The notes beneath the pieces are model-generated. The model did not search any database, was not told the origin of the DNA, and worked only from the letters and a program-made list of their open reading frames with translations. Source: Candidatus Thiodictyon syntrophicum (GTDB taxonomy: Bacteria; Pseudomonadota; Gammaproteobacteria; Chromatiales; Chromatiaceae). From it: a stretch of 64,000 nt of DNA. The stretch lies in contig NZ_CP020372.1 in the NCBI RefSeq assembly GCF_002813775.1, positions 62,001-126,000 of the forward strand. Reading direction: 5' to 3'. Shown in pieces: positions 10,156 to 17,757 of the stretch (positions are counted from its first letter, which is position 1; each line of letters begins with the position of its first letter). The position numbers and the translations under genes are program-made.

Positions 10156-10883
10156 TGGCGGCCTCAGCGCCCGTCTATCTGTGCCGGGACCTGGTGAAGC
10201 GCCGCGTGGGGGGCGGGACCGCCTTCGAGTTGCGGGTGCCGGAGTTGCGCATCGCCCCGGGGGAGCTGGTGGTGCTGCGCGGGGCGAGCGGCTGCGGCAA
10301 GAGCACGCTCCTGGACCTGCTGGCCCTGGCCCTGCGCCCGGATGAGGCCCAGTGCTTCAGCTTCCGCCCCGAGCATCGCGGGGCGTCCGACCTGTGGCGC
10401 CTGTGGCAGCGCGAGGACCTGGACGGCTTGGGGCAACTGCGCGGGACCCACATCGGCTATGTGCTGCAGACCGGCGGGCTCCTGTCCTTCCTGACCGCCC
10501 GGGAGAACATCGCCCTTTCCTGCCGGCTCCTGGGACGGGACCCGCACGGCGGGGTCGAGCGGCTGGCGGAGCGGCTCGACATCAGCGCCCAACTCGACAA
10601 GCACCCGGGCCAACTCTCGGTGGGGGAGCGCCAGCGGGTCGCCATCGCCCGGGCCCTGGCCCACCGCCCCGGCGTGGTGTTGGCGGACGAGCCGACGGCC
10701 TCCGTCGACCCCTTGAACGCCGCCCGGATCACCGCGCTGTTCCTGGACCTGGTGCGTCAATCCGGGGCCTGTGCGGTCATCGCGAGCCACGACTGGCAGC
10801 CCGCGGCGACCCCTGACGTGCGCGTCCTAGACCACCGCATCGAACGGGATGGGGATGTCACGCGCTCGCTCTTCTGGGGCTGA
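10155..10883 (+). CDS. ABC transporter ATP-binding protein, TagT-like
   Basis: A 242-residue ABC ATPase with Walker A GASGCGKST (residues 43-51), signature LSVGERQRVAIARA and Walker B VVLADEPTASVD. The N-terminus (LCRDLVKRR...) and size resemble TagT, which with the permease TagS forms a LolCDE-like ABC complex upstream of PpkA in the type VI threonine phosphorylation pathway. It starts inside the stop codon of the vWA gene. No permease gene follows: the next sequence is a broken membrane-protein gene on the other strand, so its partner is elsewhere or lost. Function in T6SS control is inferred from family resemblance only. Confidence 0.8.
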   Translation: MAASAPVYLCRDLVKRRVGGGTAFELRVPELRIAPGELVVLRGASGCGKSTLLDLLALALRPDEAQCFSFRPEHRGASDLWRLWQREDLDGLGQLRGTHIGYVLQTGGLLSFLTARENIALSCRLLGRDPHGGVERLAERLDISAQLDKHPGQLSVGERQRVAIARALAHRPGVVLADEPTASVDPLNAARITALFLDLVRQSGACAVIASHDWQPAATPDVRVLDHRIERDGDVTRSLFWG

Positions 10884-10913
10884 GGCGGCGCGGCCTTGAT
10901 CATGATCCCGGCG

Positions 10914-11258
10914 TTAGCCGAATAAAGGCAATCTGTCCCCCCTATTCTCCTCCCACTGAGAGAACCGCAATCCGCATGAAGTAGACGATGAGCAGCAGCT
11001 AGTGCGCGAAGACCAGGTATGGATCTGGGCGAGATTGAACTCCGCCCACCAATAGTGAATCACCGTCAGGAGCATGAATAGGGCCGGGGCCAAGTGCGGC
11101 CCGTAGACCTGTTCCCGGGATGGATGCTGTACGAAGCGCGCCAGCCCGGTCAGCAGGCGGGCAATGCTGAGTCCGACCAAAACACCCGGCATCATTCGCA
11201 CCTGGACGAACTGATCACTGACCGTGAGGAGTCCAGCAGGTGTCAGCGCTTGTGACAT
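10914..11258 (-). pseudogene. Disrupted small membrane protein gene
   Basis: The frame encodes a plausible multi-helix membrane protein up to about AEFNLAQIHTW, then turns into low-complexity Ser/Cys sequence. In another frame the following bases read LLLIVYFMRIAVLSVGGE, a sensible last helix, but with a stop codon before it. A small indel near 11020-11030 plus an in-frame stop appear to have broken the gene. No family could be assigned. It converges with the upstream ABC gene. Confidence 0.55.
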
Positions 11259-11676
11259 CGCTTACCATCCTGTGTCTAACGAACTGCGGATGGCGTTGAA
11301 CCGGAATCGGCCCATTGGCAATCAATGCTCCTACGACCAGAGCGAAGCAGCGACTGCCCAGCGGCGCGAACTCAAGAAGCGTGGGCACCCGCGCGACGAT
11401 AAAGACGACGAATCGCTCCCCGCGGGTAGAGTAGGGGGAGTTGCCGCTCTGATTTCTGGCGATCTTGGCGAGCTTGGCGCCTTGGCGTGAACAACTGCCC
11501 GCGCCAGGCTAATCTACGTTGGCGCGAGGTTGAGTTAAATAGACTGTCCCCGGAACTCCCGGGGGCTCATGGCAACCGCAGTCCCTGCCTCGGAGGCCAT
11601 TTCTCATTCCTCGGAGTGCTACAATGCGAGACCTGACCCCATCCCCCCCGCGAGACCGGACCCCATGCCCTTATCC
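11259..11676. other. Intergenic region at the distal end of the integron
   Basis: No convincing gene. A short inverted repeat (GCGCCA ... TGGCGC) lies near 11500-11525. No attC could be found after the lipoprotein gene at 11677, so the distal boundary of the cassette array is placed here without a clean end. Confidence 0.4.
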
Positions 11677-12327
11677 TCATTTCGCCGGGAGCTTCTCTAC
11701 CAATGATTGTGCCGCAAGCCTGAGGGCATTCTGGAAAACTTCCCGAAGGCGTTCCGGATCGGCGATATATTCGTCAATGCGGTAACCGGTCTTGTTCTTT
11801 CCCGTATTTGGGCGAACCCCCGCGCTTTGTCGCCATATGACGCGCCCATCGCGAGAGGTCATCGTCGCCTTGACGCTGAGGATGGGATATAGCGGAGGAG
11901 CGAATGTGAGTCCGATCATGAGGCCATAAGCATCGATCTCCAAAGCGATAGTGGCGTCATATTCTTCCCCTCTATTTGCGACTTCAAAAGCCCCGGAAGC
12001 TTCCAATTGCGCCTGGAACTCCTGGTAAAATATCGCGCCTACATCAATGCTTCTTTCTCGCATTGCTGCTTCTATTTCAGCCTGGCCGCGCTTTTCGCCG
12101 TGTAAACCTCCGCCAATAGCTCCGTCGGTCTTCGCGATCAATGAAATGCCGCTAGGAAGAGCATGATAAACGGTGAAAGTCTCGGAGAACTTCAGTTCGG
12201 GGCTCACGCGAACTCGCCGGATTGCCTGCCTGTCACTTTCCGAGAGGACTTGCGACGGCGTGCAGCCAGCCAATAAAACAGTGATTAAAACAAAACCGAA
12301 AATGGCTGCGCTTATCCGAAATATCAT
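11677..12327 (-). CDS. Cassette lipoprotein of unknown function
   Basis: A 216-residue protein with a lipoprotein signal peptide: hydrophobic residues 5-20 and lipobox LLAGC with Cys22. The start at 12327 is chosen because it places the signal peptide at the N-terminus; the frame remains open upstream into the attC site. The mature part is a mix of alpha/beta sequence without a family I recognise. As the last visible cassette gene it is the oldest in the array under the usual rule that new cassettes enter next to attI. It was probably anchored in the outer or inner membrane. Confidence 0.75.
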   Translation of the reverse strand: MIFRISAAIFGFVLITVLLAGCTPSQVLSESDRQAIRRVRVSPELKFSETFTVYHALPSGISLIAKTDGAIGGGLHGEKRGQAEIEAAMRERSIDVGAIFYQEFQAQLEASGAFEVANRGEEYDATIALEIDAYGLMIGLTFAPPLYPILSVKATMTSRDGRVIWRQSAGVRPNTGKNKTGYRIDEYIADPERLREVFQNALRLAAQSLVEKLPAK

Positions 12328-12341
12328 CGGGTGCTTCCGTA

Positions 12342-12435
12342 TGCTGACGTTTGGGCCAAGGCGGCGCGCGCCACCTGAGAACCCGCAAAACGACACAACG
12401 CCGGTGGCGCGTGCCCGCTCTTTGGCCGAAGGTTA
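12342..12435 (-). other. attC site 1, degenerate, interrupted by an intron
   Basis: The GC-rich arms GGCGCGCGCC and GGTGGCGCGTGCCCGC are retained, but the left outer core is degenerate (around TGCTGAC) and the right core stops at GTTA because a group II intron follows directly. It closes the cassette carrying the genes at 12907-13387. Confidence 0.8.
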
Positions 12436-12848
12436 TAGCCCCGAGCAAAGCTCGGCGTCTCTTGCCGGGTGAATGTCCCGGTCGGGTAAAGGTTAGCCGC
12501 CCGCCCGTATCGAGTGTTGGTCCCGTTGCGGAGGTAGGGTAACCTGCGAACAACAGACGGGGCAAGCGTACACAGAGAATCCTGTAGGCCGCAGGGGAGG
12601 TCGCGCTCCCTGAAGGCGCGGGGGTAAGCGTAAGAGCTTCACATGGGCGGCCTTCGGTCGCACCATCGAAAAGCCTGGTATCGCCAAACCCCGTATCACC
12701 GAGTCGCGCTGCTTGCAATACGAACTGGTGTTTGCATGAAAGCTCGCGCTCGCTTGATGAGCGAGTACGACCGGGGAACCGGATGCAGGAAAACTGCACG
12801 TTCGGGTCTGTGGCGGGGCCTCCGGGCGACCGGAGTCCCTACGCCGGA
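12436..12848 (+). mobile_element. Group II intron remnant 1, ORF deleted
   Basis: About 413 bases. The 5' part (CGAGCAAAGCTCGGCGTC, then CCGGGTGAATGTCCCGG) and the 3' part with domain V (GAACCGGATGCAGGAAAACTG to CACGTTCGGG) and a domain VI hairpin with a CCTAC bulge are nearly identical to intron 2 at 13505-14600. Almost all of the reverse transcriptase gene is missing; only its last 40 or so codons remain. The intron is on the plus strand, opposite to the cassette genes, and sits right after GTTA of attC 1, the known target and orientation of group IIC-attC introns. Exact ends are inferred from comparing both copies with an empty attC. Confidence 0.85.
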
Positions 12849-12906
12849 GGCTTCTTGGTTTGCGTGAAAATAAATCAAGCCTCGCCCCTTTTCACTTTTC
12901 CGTTTC

Positions 12907-13143
12907 TTAGGCCGCTTTCAGTAAAGCGTCCTGCAAAGCAGCGGGGATCTGGATGGGGAAAAAGCGATCTCTACTGTAGCCATAGTCTTCTCCGCTTTCA
13001 TCAATTACGCGAATGTAACCGTGTGATTCCGCGGTCTCGTCGGGTATAATTTGATACAACTTGCCGACTTCTAGAGATGCCGGGTAGTCTTCATTGCTGA
13101 TACAAACAGCGAAAGGCAATTGCTTTTTTTCGTTTGTGGCCAT
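12907..13143 (-). CDS. Cassette hypothetical protein (78 aa)
   Basis: A small, acidic, soluble protein with the conserved-looking stretch EVGKLYQIIPDETAESHGYIRVIDES. Similar short proteins are frequent in bacteria, but no function is known to me. It follows the gene at 13151-13387 after 7 bases, so the two form one two-gene cassette, which could be a toxin-antitoxin pair (speculative). Confidence 0.7.
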   Translation of the reverse strand: MATNEKKQLPFAVCISNEDYPASLEVGKLYQIIPDETAESHGYIRVIDESGEDYGYSRDRFFPIQIPAALQDALLKAA

Positions 13144-13150
13144 GATTCAG

Positions 13151-13387
13151 TCAGTCAAGTAGCGGGAACTTTATCTTGAATTCTTTCTTGCCGATGCCAT
13201 GCGCTTCATACCAGTGCAATTCGGCAATATGAACTGTACCGTCAATAAGCCGAACGTTTGCGAATCCTTTCAACTTTTTCCAGCTTCCTTTGCCGTATTG
13301 CTTTTGCAACCGCGGCAAATCGCGTATGCCCGGGCCGACAGCTACAGGCTCAATGCTGGAAATGCTTCCGACGATCTCAAAATCCAT
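13151..13387 (-). CDS. Cassette hypothetical protein (78 aa)
   Basis: A small basic protein with the stretches IRDLPRLQKQYGKGSWKKLKG and ELHWYEAHGIGKKEFKIK, a pattern found in many short bacterial proteins of unknown function. The ATG at 13387 is preferred because an upstream extension would run into attC 2, whose left core starts at 13411. It is co-directional with and 7 bases from the next gene (12907-13143). Confidence 0.7.
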   Translation of the reverse strand: MDFEIVGSISSIEPVAVGPGIRDLPRLQKQYGKGSWKKLKGFANVRLIDGTVHIAELHWYEAHGIGKKEFKIKFPLLD

Positions 13388-13410
13388 GATAAGGATGCGA
13401 TCTGTTTCTT

Positions 13411-13504
13411 GCCCAACGTCCGGGCTAAAGCAGCGCGCGCCTCTGATGACCTTGCAAGTTATCACGACGCCCGTGGCGCGCGCTCGCTCTTAAGGCGCAG
13501 GTTA
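13411..13504 (-). other. attC site 2, interrupted by an intron
   Basis: Left core GCCCAAC at 13411-13417, arms GCGCGCGCC and GTGGCGCGCGCTCGC, right core cut after GTTA at 13501-13504 where group II intron 2 begins. It closes the PEP-CTERM cassette. Confidence 0.88.
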
Positions 13505-14600
13505 TAGCGCCGAGCAAAGCTCGGCGTCTCTTGCCGGGTGAAAGTCCCGGTCGGGTAAGGGTTAGCCGCCCGCCCGTATCGCGTGTTGGTCCCGTTGCGG
13601 AGTAGGGTAACCTGCGAACAACAGACGGGGCAAGCGTACACAGAGAATCCTGTAGGCCGCAGGGGAGGTCGCGCTCCCTGAAGTGACCTGGTTCAGATCG
13701 GGGCAGCTTCGACAGGCCAAGATGCGGAAGCCGACAGTCTTAACTTCCTGGAAGGCAACACGAACCACCCGCAATGGCAAGGGTTGGGAGATCCGCCGGA
13801 GTCCTTAAGTCCTGGCATGAAGGAACAGAGACGCTGGAGAACCGGGAAGCCCCGGGGGCTCCCGGACGAGGTGAAACGATGAAACCGTCAGTGTTGGGAC
13901 ACGAGAAGGCGATGAGCCCTGAAACAGCGTGGGCACGGGTGGAGGCGTGGAGCATGGAGCGTCCGGGCAGGCCGGAGACGGCCGCATGCCCTTGGGGTGT
14001 CTTATCGGGCATAGTAGTCGGAGGTTGGGAAAGCCAGCCACATGGCGAAGGACCCGACGGAAGTACGCAGCCCGTACAGGCAACTCGCGCTGCACTATGC
14101 GCTGGGTTTCGAGCTGTTCTGGTTTCTCGACCGCGAAGGCATTCCACGGGTGAAGCGTCGCACGGCCCGCAAGCGACTGCAAGGGGCGATTCGGCGCGTG
14201 AAGGAATGGATCAAGAGCCACCGGCACCTGCCGGGCATGGAGTTTATCAAAGGACTCAATCGGCGGCTGGTAGGGCATTACAATTACTATGGTCTACGGG
14301 GCAACTCGGCGGACCTGTGGCGCTTCTACAATGCGGCCGTCGTCTCTGCGTTCAAGTGGCTGAACCGGCGCGGGGGCAAGCGTAAGAGTTTCACCTGGGC
14401 GGCCTTCGGTCGCGCCATCGAAAAGCTTGGTATCGCCAAACCCCGCATCACCGAGTCGCGCTGCTTGCAATACGAACTGGTGTTTGCGTAAAACCTCGCG
14501 CTCGCTTGATGAGCGAGTACGACCGAGGAACCGGATGCGGGAAAACTGCACGTCCGGGTCTGTGGCGGGGGCTCCGGGCAACCGGAGTCCCTACGCCGGA
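13505..14600 (+). mobile_element. Group II intron 2, internally deleted
   Basis: About 1.1 kb against the 1.8-2.5 kb usual for a bacterial group II intron with an intact ORF. It keeps the 5' structure shared with intron 1, an ORF remnant (14042-14491), domain V (14527-14570 region, with GAACCGGATGCGGGAAAAC) and domain VI. Sequence between about 13682 and 14040 is not present in intron 1. It is inserted after GTTA of attC 2 on the strand opposite the cassette genes. The 3' exon continues with GGC, so that GTTA+GGC restores a normal attC core. Confidence 0.85.
14042..14491 (+). pseudogene. Group II intron reverse transcriptase/maturase, C-terminal remnant
   Basis: 150 codons matching the maturase (X/thumb) end of group II intron-encoded proteins: VKRRTARKRLQGAIRRVKEW, LNRRLVGHYNYYGLRGN, FKWLNRRGGKRKSFTW and KPRITESR. 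All polymerase motifs including YADD are missing, so the product cannot reverse-transcribe. The first 20 or so residues look like a deletion junction. Splicing in cis would need maturase supplied by another copy. Confidence 0.85.
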
Positions 14601-14684
14601 GGCAATTCTTTGTCTTCTTTGCTGCCGGCTCAGGGCTTTCAGGGGGAAACCGTGGGCTGTCCCCTATTGCCCTTGGTCTGTCCC

Positions 14685-15221
14685 CTATTGCCCTCTGTTG
14701 AGGCGTTTGCCGAATCCCATGCCAACAAGTCCAAGACTGATTAGGGCGACAGTGGCAGTCTCCGGAACCTGGGCGGTGGTTACAGTGGTAATGTCTCCAA
14801 ATGCTACCCAATACTCGTTTCCAGAATACCCGAAATTACTGGGTGGAGGCGGATTACCAGAAAATATCCCGGTATCCGTCAACGATATGTCGGGATTTGA
14901 TGGCAATATGCTGTTAAAATCGGAATATAAGGCATTGCTTTCCTCGCTCTTTAGCAGGTAATATTGTGTTCCCGCAGTGAGTGACCAATCGATTGACGCA
15001 ACATAGGCAGTTGCACCAGTCGGGATGCTGATCGAATGCAGGACTACTCCATTTTCATCATAAAGATAAACAGTATCGGAAAAGCCTTGGTTAAAATAAG
15101 TGAAGGATGTCAGCAACGTGTTGAGATTCGCTTGAAACCCGATTCCTGCATAACTCCAACGATTCTCATTATTGCTCAATGCGGGGGAAGTGATCACACT
15201 TGCCGTCGCTTCCGACGACAT
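14685..15221 (-). CDS. PEP-CTERM-tailed protein in a cassette
   Basis: A protein of about 178 residues ending with a PEP-CTERM-like sorting tail: VPETATVALISLGLVGMGFG followed by KRLNR, that is a VPE-like motif, one transmembrane helix and a basic end. Such tails are cut by exosortase and belong to secreted proteins, yet no signal peptide is seen: the frame begins MSSEATASVITSPALSNNEN and only about 30 bases separate the start from attC 3. The N-terminus appears to be lost or the start is misplaced. The body is Ser/Thr/Asn/Tyr-rich, as usual for secreted surface proteins. Function unknown. Confidence 0.7.
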   Translation of the reverse strand: MSSEATASVITSPALSNNENRWSYAGIGFQANLNTLLTSFTYFNQGFSDTVYLYDENGVVLHSISIPTGATAYVASIDWSLTAGTQYYLLKSEESNALYSDFNSILPSNPDISLTDTGIFSGNPPPPSNFGYSGNEYWVAFGDITTVTTAQVPETATVALISLGLVGMGFGKRLNRGQ

Positions 15222-15254
15222 CCACAGTAAAGTCTATCCGCACAGTATAGATGT

Positions 15255-15351
15255 GCCTAACGACCAAGCTCAGCCGACCCGCGCGCGGCACTACGTTTGA
15301 AACTTACAACGACGCCAGCCGCGCGGGGTCGGCTGGAGCGGCTTGTTAGGC
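15255..15351 (-). other. attC site 3 (97 bp, different stem sequence)
   Basis: Left core GCCTAAC at 15255, right core GTTAGGC ending at 15351, and complementary arms (AGCCGACCCGCGCGCGGC and GCCGCGCGGGGTCGGCT). It has the same length as the others but a different stem, so this cassette probably came from another integron. Confidence 0.92.
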
Positions 15352-15684
15352 ATCGCCCGGCGGACGCCGCTTGACCCGCCGCAAACTCTTCGGTGGTATG
15401 TGATTCAGTTCTCTGAGAATCTCTGGAACCAGCGGGTGAAGGTGCTCGATACGGTTACTCACGGCTTCTACTACGAGAATCGCAATTGGCAGCGTAGCGA
15501 GATTCTGCTGAAACTCGATATTTTGGTCCATTGTCAAGAAGACATCGAACCTCGTGGCAGCAAGCGCGAGTAGCTTCCCGTTCTTTACGCCTGACCATCC
15601 GCACCTGGGGACTGTTTCGGGCTCGTGACCTGTAAGTAGCTTGCCAAGGCTACGAGGCAAATCTTCGTCAAGCAGGATGCGCAT
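15346..15684 (-). CDS. DUF5615 PIN-like toxin
   Basis: A 112-residue protein of the DUF5615/Mut7-C-like PIN family, starting MRILLDEDLPRSL and containing FLTMDQNIEFQQN, both typical acidic positions of this nuclease-like fold. It is the presumed toxin (RNase) of the pair with the DUF433 protein encoded just upstream (15668-15886, 17-base overlap). Its stop codon TAA lies inside the attC core GCCTAAC, so gene end and recombination site overlap. Confidence 0.8.
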   Translation of the reverse strand: MRILLDEDLPRSLGKLLTGHEPETVPRCGWSGVKNGKLLALAATRFDVFLTMDQNIEFQQNLATLPIAILVVEAVSNRIEHLHPLVPEILRELNHIPPKSLRRVKRRPPGDA

Positions 15685-15886
15685 CTGCTACCAGTCCTGT
15701 TCGAGCTTCTTCCAGTACGGCAACGGCTAGATCGCGACTTACCGATGGGAAGTCGTCGAGAAAGACCTCAAGCGCATCGCCGGCCTCCAAGTGGTCAAAC
15801 AGGGTCCTGATAGGTACGCGGGTACCGAAGAACACAGGAGTTCCGCTGTGAATCTCGGGGTCGACGGTGATGAGATGTGCGTTCAT
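15668..15886 (-). CDS. DUF433 antitoxin
   Basis: A 72-residue DUF433 protein starting MNAHLITVDPEIHSGTPVF, with the family pattern of a GTP-FFGTRVPI stretch followed by a helix-turn-helix-like region (LEAGDALEVFLDDFPSVS). DUF433 proteins are the antitoxins of DUF5615 toxins. The shorter start at 15886 is chosen because the family normally begins close to this point; the longer frame runs into the attC remnant. The pair is a stabilising toxin-antitoxin cassette, common in chromosomal integrons. Confidence 0.82.
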   Translation of the reverse strand: MNAHLITVDPEIHSGTPVFFGTRVPIRTLFDHLEAGDALEVFLDDFPSVSRDLAVAVLEEARTGLVADAHPA

Positions 15887-16068
15887 GGAGGCGCCTCGAT
15901 GAATGACTGAAGCGGCAGTGTACCGAAAGCTGCGGATTGCGAGGCCTAACGTAACGCCCTGAGTCCATCTGTCAAGAAAATCCGACGAAAGGACCCACCG
16001 GGCGCCAACAGGTCGCCCACAGGTTATCCACAACCCACGAGCGCGTCGCGGGCGGTCAGCGACGGCCC

Positions 16069-17345
16069 TCAGGCGGGTTGGCCGAGGGGTTTCGCCGCGG
16101 CTTGCAGGAGCGGCGATTGCCGCTGCTGCAAGCTCAAGAGATACTTTGCCTCATCGTAGGGCTTGCGGTTCTGCCAACAGCGAAAGAGGATACGCAGCCA
16201 CTTGAACGCCAGCGCGCGCACCGCCGCATTGTGTGGGCCTTGCCACGCTCGCGTAACTCCTGGTAGTAGGTGCGCGCCCAAAACGAGTAGCGGATGGACA
16301 TGCCGGCCCACTCGACGATGCTCTGCCTAACGAACCGCGGACAGGCGAAGCGCCAATGCACCCAGTGCGATTGTCCGCTAGCTTCGGTGACCGGCGCAAC
16401 CCCCGCGTATTCTTGGATGGCACGGGCCGAGGCGAAGCGCTCGCGGTCGCTGCCGAAGGCCGCGAGCAGCCGCGGTGCGAAGGTGGGTCCGGCGCCGGGG
16501 AAGCTCGCGAAAACGGCCGCGTCGGGATGCGCCGCGAACGCCTTGGTGATCGCCGCGTCGTAGTCGCTGATGCCGTCGAGCTGGGCACGCAGCACGGCCA
16601 CCAGGGTCTTGGTGCGCAACAGCGCCGGGATCAGGATCCCGCTGTCGGTGGTGAGCGCCATAGCCGCGCGCAGCGCCGCGATGCGCCCCGCAATCAGGTC
16701 CTCGCCGCGGACCCCATGCTGATGGAAAAAGGTCGTCAGCGTGGCTTCACGAGCGCGTTGCGCCTGCCCCAGCGAGGGCCATTGCGTCAGGAAATCGCAG
16801 GCCAGCCCCGATGCGATATCGTCAAAACAGTCAAGGGCTTGCGGAAAGTACAGCTTCAGGTTGGCGGTGAGCGCGTTCGTGGTGCGCACGCGGCTTTCGA
16901 CCAAGGTCCGGCGCGCTTCGACCAGCGCCTGGAGCTGGCGTGTGCGGGCGTTGTCCGGATGCCACGGACGCAGCTTCGCGCTGTTGTCGGTCAGCAGATC
17001 GAGAATGATCTCGGCATCGGCGATATCGCTCTTGGCGCCGCTCGGTTTCAATCCCCGCCGACGGGTGGCGACCAGCAGCGGGTTGATCGGATAGAGTACC
17101 AGATGGTCATACTTGGAGAGGGCCGCCATCAACGGCCCCTTGTGCTGCTCCAGGCAAATCGCCACTGGCTGCCCGCTGAAACGCACCCGCAGGGCACAGG
17201 CCCACTCGTCAATGGCCTCCGGGCGATGCTCCAGCACCAGGCGCTCGCGCTTCTCGCTTCCCGCCGCCTGCAGGCAAAGATCGTGCTTGCGGTCTGCCCA
17301 GTCGATTCCGACCAGCGCCGCGTAATCCGCCATTTCGCGTGTCAT
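16069..17345 (-). pseudogene. IS110 transposase, frameshifted near the C-terminus
   Basis: An IS110-type transposase with an N-terminal RuvC-like DEDD domain (LVGIDWADRKHDLCLQ, SDIADAEIILDLL) and a C-terminal Tnp20 domain (FASFPGAGPTFAPRLLAAFG, YAGVAPVTEASG). The ATG at 17345 follows GGAGGGTGAC. At about 16231-16237 an extra dinucleotide in CACACA changes frame: the zero frame ends at 16134 with unrelated residues, while the correct ending (NAAVRALAFKWLRILF...) continues in another frame to 16069. The catalytic Ser of the Tnp20 domain lies before the shift. The enzyme is probably damaged unless the shift is programmed or a sequencing error. Confidence 0.85.
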
Positions 17346-17657
17346 GTCACCCTCCAACCGAAAGGTTTCAATTCCGATAGCGACGGGAGCAGACGCTACA
17401 ATGCGAGTCGTTTCTGCGAATGCCATATAGATAGCCGTCGGCGACGACCTCTGAGAGTTCGTTAGCGAAACGACACACACCTCCGGACTCGAACGAAACG
17501 TTACAAGCGTCACACGCTAGCAGCCAAATATTCGTAGCCCGGCGGCGTCGTCAGCCCGTCGTGTATGGTGTAGCACGCCGGGCAAACTCGGGGCGGGGCG
17601 CCGACGAACGGCGCCGACCCGCAACAACACATTATGAATACAGTGCTCCAGTCGGAG
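17346..17657 (-). ncRNA. Candidate bridge RNA region of the IS110 element
   Basis: About 310 non-coding bases lie upstream of the IS110 transposase, between its start codon and the element's end. In IS110-group elements this position encodes the structured bridge (seek) RNA that pairs with donor and target DNA. Inverted repeats are visible (for example CCGGCGGCGTCGTCAGCCCG and GGGGCGCCGACGAACGGCGCC). No guide loop could be assigned by eye, so this is inference from element architecture. Confidence 0.35.
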
Positions 17658-17751
17658 TAACGTGAAGCCTAAAGCGGCGCGCGCCCCTAATAGCCTTGCG
17701 AGTTAGCACGACGCCTGTGGCGCGCGCTCGCTTTTGAGGCGTATGTTAGCC
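17658..17751 (-). other. attC site 4, right part after IS110 insertion
   Basis: Contains the arms AAAGCGGCGCGCGCC and GTGGCGCGCGCTCGC and an imperfect right core GTTAGCC (17745-17751). The left outer core GCCTAAC is 1.7 kb away at 15944-15950, beyond the IS110 element. It closes the DarT/NADAR cassette. Confidence 0.85.
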
Positions 17752-17757
17752 GCTTCC

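Larger units (their letters stand above)
15953..17663 (-). mobile_element. IS110 family insertion sequence inside attC 4
   Basis: About 1.7 kb carrying an IS110 transposase. To the left the attC begins GCCTAACGT (15944-15952); to the right it resumes at GAAGCCTAAAGCGG (17664 onward). Joining these gives a normal attC, so the element was inserted after AACGT. TAACGT is present at both junctions, either as the recombination core or as a short duplication. No terminal inverted repeats are obvious, as usual for the family. Sequence-specific insertion in attC is known for the IS1111 subgroup. Confidence 0.85.

Noticed and set aside
11500-11525. Distal attC of the array
   Set aside because: Only a 6-bp inverted repeat without RYYYAAC/GTTRRRY cores; not enough to call an attC.
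13774-14385. A 203-codon frame within group II intron 2
   Set aside because: It is out of frame with the maturase remnant, and its sequence is that of the intron RNA domains.
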